A program made the translations under genes and the position numbers. From Isoetes taiwanensis (lineage: Eukaryota; Streptophyta; Lycopodiopsida; Isoetales; Isoetaceae): 64,000 bases of DNA. Where the stretch lies: the NCBI GenBank assembly GCA_021234155.1, contig JAJEKV010000218.1:560001-624000 (forward strand). Reading direction: 5' to 3'. A model generated the notes under the pieces. The model had not been told where the DNA came from and ran no database searches. It saw only the letters and a program-made list of their open reading frames with translations. Shown piece by piece: positions 9,517 to 18,604 of this stretch. The stretch's first letter is position 1. Every line of letters starts with the position of its first letter.

Positions 9517-11559
9517 TAATATTATATCGTATTGGATGGATCAAGCCCTAATTTGAATGGCTGAGATCATCTGATTGAATCTAACGACCAAGATGTATCA
9601 CACGACTTTTCACTACCATGATATGATTTGGTCTCTAAGGGGAGGAAAAGGAAATGGAGGAAAGGCATGGGAAAAAAAGGGAAGAAGAAAAGAACAAAAT
9701 AAAGGGAAAAGGGAAGAGAAAAATGGCATGGAAAAAATGAAAAAAAAAAAATAGAAATAAAGAGCGAGAAAAGGAAGGGAAAAAGGGCAACGAAAAAAGG
9801 AGAAGAAAGAAAGGGTGGGAAAAGGAGAAAAAATGTAAGGGAAAAGGGTGGGAAGAAGAGGACGAACAAAGCGCATGGGAAAAGAGAAAGAGAAAGAAAA
9901 AAAGAAAAAGGGAGATGGAAAGTGGAAAAGGAACCTGGAAAATGGGCACGAGTAAAAGGGCAAAAGGGAAGGGGGAAAGGGCATGGGAAAAGGGGAAAGA
10001 CAGAAAGGGAGAAGAAAGAGGAAAAGGGAAGCAAAAAGAGAGCATCGAAAAAAGAAAGGAAAAAGTTAGAGAGAAAAGATGGGGAACAAGGAGAAAGAAA
10101 TGGAAAAATGGCATGGAAAAAGGGAAAGGAAAAGGGGAAAAGAAAAAGAGAGGGAAAAAGGGAAGATAAAAAGGCATCGAGAAAAGGGAAAGAGGGAAAT
10201 ATTAAAAAAAGGGGGAAAAGGTGAATAGGAAAAGGGTGGAAAGAAGGGGACGAACAAGCGCATGGGAAAAGGGGAAGGGAAAGGAAAAAAGAAAAAGAGA
10301 GACGGAAAGGGGAAAAAGGAACCTGGAAAAAAGGCAAGAGGAAAAGGGGAAATGGGAAAGGGCATGCGAAAAAGAGGAAGAGGGAAAGGGTGAAGAAATT
10401 AAAAAGAGAAGCGAAAATAGAGCATCGAAAAAAGGAAGGGAAAAGGTTAGAGACAAAAGGTGAGGAGAAGGGAAGGGGAAAATTATAAAGAAAAAGGACA
10501 GGAAAAGGGAAAAAGAAAAAGAGAGGGAAAAAAGGAAGATAAAAAGGCACCGGAAAGAGAAAGAGGTAAAAGATGGGAAAAAAAAGGAAAAGGGAGGGGG
10601 AAAGGGGGAATAGGAAAATGGTGGAGAGAAAGGAATGGAAAAAGGGGAAAAGGGCACGGGAAAAAAGGGAAGAGGAAAAGGGTGAGGGAAGGGGAAAAAC
10701 GCATGGGAAATGAAAAAAGGGGAAGACAAAGAGAAAAGGAGAAAGTGGAAGAGGGAAAAGCCGGAGGAGGATGGGAAAAGGAGGAAAATGGGCACATAAA
10801 AAAGGTGGAGAGAAGCGAATGGAAAGAGGCATAAGAAAAGAGAAAGCAAAAATGAAAAGAAAGGAGGAAAGGAAAGGGAAAAAGGGCATGGGAAAAATTG
10901 AAAGGGTGGGGAAGGTATGAAAAAGGGAGAGAGAGGAAAAAAGAAAAGGGAAGCGCAAAGTAAGGGGAGGGAAGGGAAAAAGGGCACGAGGAAAAGGGGA
11001 GAGGGAAATGGGAAAAGAGAAGGGGAAAAGAGCACAAGATAAAGAGGAAGAGGGTGGGGAAAGGAAGAAAAGGGCCACATGAAAAGGTGGAGAAAATAGA
11101 AGAAAAAAGGACATGGGAAAAGGAAAAAGAAAAGGAAATGAAGGGGAAAAGGAAGGGGAAAAAGAAAGGGAAAAATGGGAAGGGAGGGAACAGATGAAAA
11201 GGAAAGGGAAAAGCCTGTCAGAAAAAAGAGAAAGGGAAAAGGGAAAAGGGAAAGGAAAGGAAAGGGAAGGGAAGGGGATGGAGAAGGGGGCTAAAAAAAG
11301 AAAAAGGAGAGAAGGAAAAAAGATAACGTGTAGGAAAAATAAGAAAAAAAGGCAAAGGAAAAAGAAAAGGGGAAACACGGGAGAGAGCAAAAAGCAAAGG
11401 GAAGGGGAAGGGTATCAAATGCACAGAAACCTTTTATAGCTCAGCAACACCGGGCTTGGTTTCTATTACATTAGATTTATGAAAACAAGTCTGAGCTGAA
11501 TAAGTTTCCGCCAACACAGGTTCCTAACTATGCCCAGCAACATTGGGCACCATTAGTAG
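9517..11559 (+). mobile_element. Helitron-like element filled by a polypurine array
   Basis: The left end TAATATTATATCGTATTGGA, with downstream AAGCCCTAATTTGAATGGC, is a degenerate version of the 5' end at 20850. The right end is the hairpin GCCCAGCAACATTGGGC at 11532-11548, followed by ACCATTAGTAG and T. Most of the 2.0 kb between them is the purine array described separately. No Rep/helicase coding is present, so it would be non-autonomous. Boundaries rest on terminal similarity only. Confidence 0.4.
9636..11412 (+). repeat. 1.8-kb polypurine (GGGAAAA) minisatellite-like array
   Basis: Nearly every base on the plus strand is purine, in words such as GGGAAAAGG, broken at intervals by GGCATGGGAAAA or GGCACGGGAAAA. 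Longer blocks recur imperfectly (for example AAAGGAACCTGGAAAA at about 9929 and 10315, and GCATCGAAAAAAGGAA at about 10041 and 10421). This indicates expansion by tandem and segmental duplication. The complementary strand gives a 607-codon open frame rich in Phe, Pro, Leu and Ser, and the plus strand gives Lys/Glu/Gly frames. These are composition artefacts. Such a tract could form triplex DNA. Confidence 0.85.
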
Positions 11560-11698
11560 TTTTCTAGAGGGTTTTAATTTTTTTCACTTGTGGATGCATA
11601 AATTAGCAGATCTAAGACCTAAAATTCAATAGAGGTGACATGGACAACCATGTGGATAGGCTAGAGCAAGAACATATTATATAGGGTTACGCAAGCAT
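11413..11698. other. Spacer between purine arrays, with a Helitron-like 3' end
   Basis: Normal-composition sequence interrupts the purine arrays. It includes the hairpin GCCCAGCAACATTGGGC at 11532-11548 and the terminal GTAG at 11556-11559. No gene is seen. Confidence 0.4.
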
Positions 11699-12170
11699 GC
11701 TAAAAAGGGAGGAAGAAAGGGCACAAGCAAAAGGGAAGAGGGAAATAAGAAAAGAGAAGGGGAAACTGGCATGTTAAAAGGGAAAGAGAAAGGGGACGGG
11801 AGCAAAGGAAAGGAAAAATGTTCAACGGGAAATAGGGAAGCGGGAAAGGGTGGGAAAAGAAAGGAAAAGGAAAAGGGGGAAGAGGAAAACGATGGAGAGA
11901 TGGGAAAGAAAAAAGGACATGGGAAAAGAGAAAGGGAAAGGGAAGAACAAAAGAGGCAAAAATGGCAAACGGGAAGGGGAAAAAAGCACAAGGAAAAAGG
12001 GAGAGAGAAATGGGAAAAGGAAAGATGGAAAGGACACTGGAAAAAGGGGAAGACAAAAAGGATGGCGAAAGAGGAAAAAAAGGGGAAAGAGAGTATGGGA
12101 AAAGGGAAAAGAAGAAAGAACATGGGAGGGGGAATAGGCATAGGGAAAAGGGGAAGAGGGTGGAGAAGGT
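11699..12170 (+). repeat. Second polypurine array, 0.47 kb
   Basis: This has the same character as the larger array: words such as GGGAAAAGGG, with GGCATG-type or GGACATGG interruptions and no pyrimidine runs. It probably arose from the same source array and was separated by transposon insertion or rearrangement. Open frames on both strands are low-complexity artefacts. Confidence 0.8.
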
Positions 12171-12585
12171 TAGTACATCGCTTTGTTGTAGTGTATCAGA
12201 CATCAATTTGTCTTTCTATAGCAAGTTTATTGATTTTATGAAGTGGATTTGTTAGTAATGAGAAGGGCAACAAGTCCGATAACTTCCATTTGCAAGCTAT
12301 GGTTAGGATTGCTTCTTGTAATGCTACCTCTGTGAATAGAACGACATTGTGTTAAAGATGTGGGGAAATTCCATCACCAGCATGTGTTTCACAATGTTAC
12401 TGAAGATGATATCAGGGCCGGGAAGAAGCTTTACACTTATATGGTGCTAGAGATTTAGAAATGCATATAATTCCTGATCATAAAAACTTGATTAGCAGAG
12501 CTATACACTTTAGGAATTCTCACCTAAGCGGAAAGTTAAATCCTGGGTTGATTTTTATTGTCACTAAAATGATTTATGCATGATG
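12171..12585. other. Spacer with one short coding-like run
   Basis: A frame at about 12336-12458 on the plus strand reads KFHHQHVFHNVTEDDIRAGK and ends soon after. It has protein-like composition but no recognised family, start codon or splice context. The rest is anonymous. Confidence 0.2.
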
Positions 12586-13157
12586 CAGGTGCAGTCTGGT
12601 TGTACAAAACGCAACATGCTGGACCACGACTACGTGACAAATTGGTCATGCTCAGGTTCTATTCCTGTGGAGCAAATAGAATAGTTTGGGTTGTGCTCAC
12701 TGTCTCTACTTGTCTGTACTGAATGCCACGTCAGGAGAGGCTTTGTCAACGCTGCCAGGTTGGAGTTGTGGAAGACGAATGCCACACCCTTCAGAGTTGC
12801 CCGACATATGATGACATTCGGATACGCTATGCTGAGCTGGTCCGTCCTGGCCAGCCCCTGCATGAGATGCTGAGCACGAGCTCATTACGAAGGTTGGGAT
12901 CATACCTTCAAGAGATCATGAATCGCCAACATCAGCTCGGTCCTCGGGCACTTACCTGATACGTGTACATATTTCTTTTCCTGTATTTGTATTTGTATAG
13001 TTTGACAGCAAACCTATTCCTGTCACAGTTTTTCCCCCAAACGACCCTTCGGGGCGGGGGAGGGGGCGGTGGGGGTTTTTTAACCCTACCTCCGTTTCGG
13101 TAACATAGGCCAATTGGTCTCCGTGGATGATAAAAACTTTATTCTATTCTATTCTAT
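12586..13157 (+). mobile_element. LINE 3' end with zinc-binding tail and ATTCT terminus
   Basis: A 5'-truncated non-LTR retrotransposon. The frame 12723-12959 encodes PRQERLCQRCQVGVVEDECH and then CPTYDDIRIRYAEL, the Cys-rich segment that follows the RT domain in plant LINEs. The stop is followed by a 3' UTR with a G-rich run (about 13050-13076), then GGTCTCCGTGGATGATAAAA and a terminal (ATTCT)n repeat ending near 13157. The same GTCTCCGTGGACGATAAAA tail occurs in reverse at 32870 and 60510, which marks a family. Endonuclease and RT domains are missing. Confidence 0.7.
12723..12959 (+). pseudogene. LINE ORF2 C-terminal remnant
   Basis: The 78-codon frame begins at an ATG that is only the first Met after a stop. 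Upstream LINE coding is shifted or lost. Residues CQRC and ECHTLQSC form the C-x2-C and H/C part of the RT zinc-binding region. It is not a stand-alone gene. Confidence 0.6.
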
Positions 13158-13160
13158 TTA

Positions 13161-13680
13161 TTAGCTTTGGTTGTAATGGTTATGTGAAGCTCAATGTTTA
13201 TACTCAGGTTCGATTCCTGAGGAGCTAAGTTACATGTTTAGGTGTTCTTTATGTGGACCATGGTGTATTTGCTCTTACTTTTTAAGGTTGCACGTGTATT
13301 TTGTATTCTTTGTATTTTAAATTTAGGGCTTTCAATTGGACAAATCTTGAATTGTTGTTCCTTGAGATCCCTAGGATCAATGGTCTAGTGTTAGCCGACC
13401 ATTGACCCCAGGGATAGCCAGGCATATCCTTGAAAAATTAATTCTAGGGATAGCCAGGCGTATCCTAGGAACAACAATCAAGAGCCATCGGATTGAAAGC
13501 CTTAAATGTAAAATACAAAGAGTACAAAATACACGTGCAACTCTAAAAAATAAGAGCAAATACACCATGATCCACATAAAAGACATCTAGGCATAAGAAT
13601 AACCTAAGAATAACCTAAGAATGAACCTAAGAATAACCTATAAGAAATCCACATAAAAGTTGAATACAACCAAAGCTACT
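13161..13680. mobile_element. Foldback (MITE-like) element with long hairpin
   Basis: The ends TTAGCTTTGGTTGTA (13161) and TACAACCAAAGCTACTAA (13665) are inverted. Inside, arms of about 124 bp (13238-13361 and 13468-13591) are inverted repeats of each other, including GCACGTGTATTTTGTATTCT and TTGTTGTTCC. The 106-base loop holds a 9-bp hairpin (TCAATGGTC / GACCATTGA) and two direct copies of AGGGATAGCCAGGC. A transcript would form one long hairpin, so small-RNA production is plausible but not shown. The left flank holds a GGTTCGATTCC box-B-like word (13209). It abuts the LINE ATTCT tail. Confidence 0.65.
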
Positions 13681-14278
13681 AAAACTAGAGGTATTCAGTA
13701 CATTCAGAGCGTGCATATTTTTCTGCCCCTGAGGAATTGAACTTGTGCATGACCATTGGGCCACGTACCTATTGGTCCCGCATGTTGACACATGCATGAA
13801 CCTACCAACACAAAGATAGTACTATACAAGATACAAAGGTTCTTCATTCAAGGCAAGAAATATGAAGCATGTGCCTTGGTGTCATTACATCACCAAGGCA
13901 CTACATGATCACAAAACAACATTAAAACAAGATATTGGTGCCATCATCTCACCTACCAAGATCTAAATGAGAAACAGAAATTGCTGCCCCAAAACAAAGC
14001 AGAATGAACAACAACAAAATCAGCCTCGAAGTCCATAATATCCATGCCCTTCCAATAGCCTGAATAAATTGAAGATGACTACTACCAATATGACGACTAG
14101 GATTGCCAGCATAGAATGTAGAAACATAGTCTACAGGAATAGCAAAATATAATGATTGTGAGGATGTGCAGCAATAAGGTAATGAAATGTAAAAGATGGT
14201 TGATATGGCAAACATACAACAAACGATATTTTTATAGAGGTTACTATACTATATCTCATTAAATTACTTTTAATAGGA
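13681..14278. other. Anonymous DNA with a possible SINE trace
   Basis: No gene is seen. On the minus strand GTTCAATTCC (about 13732) with GGCCCAATGG nearby is faintly tRNA/SINE-like but too degraded to call. The frame 13949-14215 has no supporting features. Confidence 0.25.
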
Positions 14279-14560
14279 TTACTGTACCTCCTTGTCTCTT
14301 TGCCGTCTTATTTCTTCTGCGTTCTTCTCAAAGACTTCCTTGTATTCTTTTGCGGTCTTCTTAAAGATTTTCATGTCCCTTTTCCGTCGTGCTTGCTCCT
14401 CCATCTTCACATTTGCAAGTTCATTTTCATGCTTCTGTTGTTGTGATTGTTGGCTCACTAGTGCAAGTGCATTTTCCTTTTCTCGTGCTTCTAGATTACG
14501 AGTTCGTTCTTGTAAGGCTGCATGTTCCTCTTTACTTGGACTGCCCCCCATCTTTTGCAA
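14279..14560 (-). CDS. Coiled-coil exon, unrecognised gene
   Basis: The minus-strand frame of 93 codons is highly charged and heptad-like, with LQERTRNLEAREKENALAL and then EEQARRKRDMKIFKKTAKEY. A long coiled coil is expected. A splice acceptor (TTTTGCAAAAG) precedes ATGGGGGGC at about 14548, and AAGGAG/GTACAG near 14288 could be a donor. It may therefore be an internal or first exon rather than a full gene. The composition resembles C-terminal coiled coils of plant transposon-associated or MADF/trihelix-type proteins, but I cannot assign it. A cluster of E2F-like sites lies 0.6 kb upstream on the same strand. Confidence 0.45.
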   Translation of the reverse strand: MQKMGGSPSKEEHAALQERTRNLEAREKENALALVSQQSQQQKHENELANVKMEEQARRKRDMKIFKKTAKEYKEVFEKNAEEIRRQRDKEVQ

Positions 14561-15140
14561 AAGTACTCAAAATGATCAGAAATATTGTTATATATACCAA
14601 GATATGGCCTCCAAACATGATAATTCATAAGGACAAGCTTTAAGGTGCATCTAATGTTCATCTGGCTGGACTTGCCTCTTCTCTCATCTTTTACATATGC
14701 ATTAAACAAACTTCTAGTCATGGTATAAGAAGAAGAAGTATTGAACATAATTTGTATTTGCATTATAGTGGAAGAATATGAATCTGACCTTAACTTCCAC
14801 TTGTACGTGTAATGTAGCTAAACTCAAACTGAGAACATTTACAATGCTACTCTGAAATAAACATACAAGTAAAAGCAAAGAATGAAATAACATTTAAAAC
14901 AAGGGACTAAGTAAGCTGGAAGGGATTAAGCGAAGCCATGTGAGAGCTGAAGCTGCGATCGAAACAGAAAATGTTTTACTCCAAAAATCCAGTGCGAACA
15001 AACGAAGCATTCAAACCTGAAAAAGAGAGCCTGATGCAGGAAAAGACCTTATTTGGAGTAAGCCCCAATCTCAAATTCGCTTTGGCATGAGGAAGGAAAA
15101 GGCACTAGGTATTTGGAGTGAGCCCCAATTTCAGATCCGC
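14561..15140. other. Non-coding stretch upstream of the coiled-coil exon
   Basis: No domain-bearing frame was found. A near duplication of ATTTGGAGT(A/G)AGCCCCAAT occurs at about 15050 and 15111. If the coiled-coil exon is real, this is its intron or 5' leader. Confidence 0.3.
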
Positions 15141-15274
15141 TTTCCGCGTCAAAACTTTAGAGCAAAACCGAGTCAATCTTTGCTAGTGAGAAGAAGAAAC
15201 GGAGAAAAAGTCTTAAGTTTTTCCGCGGGAACTTTAGTGAATGGTGTTTTGGAATTTTCTTCCGAGTTTCCCGC
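15141..15274 (-). promoter_or_regulatory. Cluster of E2F-like sites
   Basis: Three matches to the E2F core TTTSSCGC fall within 134 bp: TTTCCGCG (15141-15148), TTTTTCCGCGGGAA (15217-15230, palindromic, so a site on each strand) and TTTCCCGC (15267-15274). Such clusters are typical of plant S-phase promoters. It lies upstream of the minus-strand coiled-coil exon. This is motif evidence only. Confidence 0.3.
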
Positions 15275-15440
15275 AATTCTTTGACCGGCCGAAAGTCACT
15301 GGCGCAAGCAATCCATATAATCTGATGCTGACGCGCACCGGATGGAAATTACTGGAAGTTCCACTATTTCTTTAGTTTAGGTATTTTTTTATCCTGACTT
15401 GGTCAATGATGTGTCCTCCTAAACCACCAACAGGTGAAAA

Positions 15441-15472
15441 CTAGTATGGTGCCCAGCATTGTTGGGTATAAG
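15441..15472 (-). mobile_element. Helitron-like 3' terminus, minus strand
   Basis: On the minus strand the hairpin ACCCAACAATGCTGGGC (15467 to 15451) is followed by ACCATACTAG ending at 15441, and then T. This is a near-canonical CTAG/T ending. The element body would extend to the right, but its 5' end was not located. Confidence 0.5.
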
Positions 15473-15774
15473 TTGGGGGTATGTAAATGATCTGAGGGAA
15501 AAAAAAATGCTTCACTTGAATTATTATTATAAACTTCAGAGCTTCTTCATTTTAAAATGAGAAATTCATGGGCAAATTTGGAGACACGCCATTATAGGCA
15601 ATTGTTGTACACGACTCCACCACACTAAAAGTCCTAAAAACAACAGTCAAAGATGAGGTGCCAAAGTGTACATGAAAGGAAAATATAACAAAATATACCA
15701 CACTATAGGCAAGACTTAGTGTTAATATATCAAAGCAATCACTATTCAACTGATGTGTTGCTAATCTTATATTA
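15473..15774. other. Anonymous DNA
   Basis: AT-rich, with no recognised gene. It lies between a minus-strand Helitron-like 3' end and a plus-strand 5' end, and may be interior to the former. Confidence 0.25.
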
Positions 15775-17050
15775 TAATGTAACGGCCCAGATTCGACCAA
15801 ACCAATGGCAATGATGATGCCACGTCACAAAGTTTTGAGTTTTTTTTAGGGTTCGCGAGCCTATGGCGCCTGCTGCATTCCTCCAGTGGTATCCACATGC
15901 ACGCCACAGGTGGAACGGCACTGCTAAGTTCGACAGCTTCTTCAGTAGATTTATGCTCTGATGCAGAAGATCTGTGTTCAGATTTTATGCTGGGATGGTC
16001 TTCGTCCCTCTGTTTCAAGATTTGGTTGAAAATTTGGACAGTCCAGATAGCCCTTTTCTTCTTGCTTTAGTGATTTAGGGGTTCTTTAGTGATGGAAGAG
16101 CAGGCCAAGGCCTGCAACACCCATCGCGGCAAAGCTCGGCGTCACTATCCTCTCTAAAGCACCTTTCGCTTCTTCAAGTTCGGCTCCACAGGATTCGAAT
16201 GGAGCTTGGGATGGCACACACTCTTGACGATTCATATCTAAATCCACAGGGCCGATTTCATGCCTGAATGGCTTTCTAGCAGATGTCTCTCACAATTGTA
16301 AGGCGACGAGTTGCTGCGTTGGCTTCTAAGGTGCATTCTCTGTTAGCCTAGGGTTTAATCTTCATTAGGCATGAGTTTAACTTCTGTATGTTTGCTGAAC
16401 GTTCTTTAAGACATCTGGGATTCTCCTTGCGAATCACCATTCAATCACACAGATTGAATACACAAATTGTCAAACCCGCCGTCATCTATGAAAGTTATTT
16501 TGATGTTTGGTAGGCAGCTACCAATACTACTAGACTAGGGTGATGCTTTGGAGTATTGTGCCTTCTTAAATGTTCTTTACATTTTACAAATCACAGATAA
16601 AGCATTAAGCTTCAAACACTGCTTACATGTGGATGAAATTTTCTGCAGTAGAGTTGATTGTTCATGCTGCTTCTATTTCATGGTAATTTTAAGCCAGTTT
16701 ACAATGCAATGGAGATGGAAGTTGGAGGTGAGAAGAATATTCCAAAGCATAGTGTAGCAGCAATGTTCTGTGGTGTAGGCCTTCAGGTAATCAATTTATT
16801 GACAGTATGATGCAAGCAAATTTGTGTCATGGAATTGCAAATACATGTTCTTGATGCCAAAACGTCGCCAATATTTTCATGAGATTTAGAAAAGCTGTAA
16901 GGAACAGATAGAAACCTGACAGGAACTGATGCTCATGTGTGTGATCCCCTTGGAAACCTATAAAATTCAGGACCTATACATGTTTGTTGTGGCCAACGTC
17001 ATTATCTGAAGATTTCAAAACCATCATCATAAGGCTTTGGATGGGCATAC

Positions 17051-17284
17051 ATGGTGTGCATTATCTTCTATTGGAAAAGGCTTCAGAAAAGCTTTGTCAT
17101 ATCATCAAAACCAACAATGGACCAACAATGTTTTCTTGGCTTTGTCACAAGTAATGCGTTAAGCGCTTTTAGACACTTTGGGAGTTGTCCAATGTGTCGA
17201 CATTCTTTCACTTGCGGGGAGATCATTGGAGTAGGTTCAATGACTATTCAAGTTTTGAAAGGAGGTTTGTTTTCTAAAGAATAA
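17051..17284 (+). pseudogene. Possible captured fragment with CPMCR motif
   Basis: The frame includes FLGFVTSNALSAFRHFGSC and PMCRHSFTCGEIIG. The C-P-x-C-R word is like the last cysteine pair of a RING finger, but the other ligands are not visible. Its place inside a Helitron-like element would fit exon capture. This is a weak call and chance is possible. Confidence 0.2.
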
Positions 17285-18363
17285 AATCATAAATTGAGGG
17301 CCTCAAGACCTTGATCACGGAAAGCAAATGCTTTCACAAAGCGGTGATAGTTTTACTTTTATACAAGGCGGATTTGATCTTGCATGAACATGCTACATCT
17401 TGGCCAAAGCATCAAAAGATAAAGCATATTATGCTCAAAACATAGTTGAAAATGAATGCAACATGGATAATGTAAGGATACGTCTATCAAGCTTATGGCA
17501 AATGGTTTATGTTGGCATTTGTTGTTTGTTGTCGGGCAATAGATCCCATCGCTATGATGCCATATCAATACAATAAAAGGTTTCGTTTGATGATTGATAG
17601 GTACTGCATATAGGAGAAAAACAAATCTTATGGGGCCCAAAAGGAACAAAATGTGCGCATCAATAGCATGCTCACCTATGATGCCATACTTTTTTTTCAT
17701 CGATTCTAAGGCGAAACATGATATAATAGATGCTTTTTTTTTGTAAATTCAAAAAATTTCATCAAGGGTTGGTTTTCATGTTCTTGCCTCATCAGGAAAT
17801 TTTGATTGATCTTATTCCTGAGCAAGCTGGGAAAAACAATTCACAAGGGGCCCAAAATGGAATAGAAAATTTCTGCACCCATAACATGCTAAGCTATGGT
17901 ATCATTTCATTTTTTAAACTTGAGGCCAAACGTGATACAATTGATGCTTTTTTGATGTAGATCCTTTGTCTTTTTCTACATTCTTCTGCAAAATTTCCTA
18001 ATGCAAGGTGTAGAAACTATAAAAGGCATGCATCTCAGAATAAATCACCAAAAAATGACTCAATGGCTTCACTGTACTCAGCATTGTCTAGATGAACTGT
18101 AGTGCCCACCATTCTCAAGCGCTTGAGAAAAGCTTTGTCAATGTTTTCAGAAACTTGAAAGATATGGACGGATTCTAAGCTTATTGCATTTTGACCTCTT
18201 TCTACAACATTCAAGATCCATTCATTTTTAGAGTTTGGAGGAGGAAATTATTTTTCTAACGCCTGCCATCTATTGTGTACAAAGTGTGCATGGTGTTATA
18301 CAAAGGTAAAAAAAAAGTTCTGTCTTTTAAATATCAACTCTGGAACGTCATAAAACGTTTTAA

Positions 18364-18455
18364 TTGCTTTAATCCTGATGTTGTTTTGAATCACTCGAGG
18401 GGGTGATTGCTTTAATCCTGATGTTGTTTTGAATTACTCGAGGGGGTGATGTAAA
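18364..18455 (+). repeat. 46-bp tandem duplication
   Basis: The unit GCTTTAATCCTGATGTTGTT plus TTGAATCACTCGAGGGGGTGA occurs twice in a row with one base change (CAC/TAC). It lies about 120 bp before the Helitron A hairpin, where plant Helitrons often hold small repeats. Confidence 0.75.
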
Positions 18456-18604
18456 TATTACATTGGCATAAAAGATCTATTTACAATACTGCGGAAAATG
18501 TATGATTAATAAGCTCAAGAAATAAGTAAAGTATGCCCCCAGCAAGTTCCATTGGATTGTACACCTTACCAAATTATGCCCATCAATGCTGGGCATTGTA
18601 ACTA

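Larger units (their letters stand above)
15775..18604 (+). mobile_element. Helitron-like element A (non-autonomous)
   Basis: The 5' end TCTTATATTATAATGTAACG (15775) is preceded by A and followed by CGGCCCAGATTCGA and GATGATGCCACGTCA, words shared with the 20850 end. The 3' end is GCCCATCAATGCTGGGC (18578-18594) with a degenerate CTA terminus. The 2.8-kb interior has no Rep or helicase. It contains a fragment ending SCPMCRHSFTCG (17051-17284), imperfect internal duplications (17640-17745 versus 17850-17960) and a 46-bp tandem repeat near its right end. Otherwise I recognise nothing. Confidence 0.45.

Noticed and set aside
9567-11390. 607-codon open frame on the minus strand, rich in Phe, Pro, Leu, Ser
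   Set aside because: It is the complement of a polypurine array, where stop codons are rare by composition. No domain, and codon content is fully explained by the repeat.
9915-12255. Several Lys/Glu/Gly-rich plus-strand frames
   Set aside because: Low-complexity artefacts of the purine arrays.
13205-13220. GGTTCGATTCC as a tRNA gene
   Set aside because: Only a box-B word. No acceptor stem, anticodon loop or correct box-A spacing was found.
18364-18455. CRISPR-like direct repeat
   Set aside because: Two adjoining 46-bp copies without spacers. This is a simple tandem duplication, and the genome is eukaryotic.
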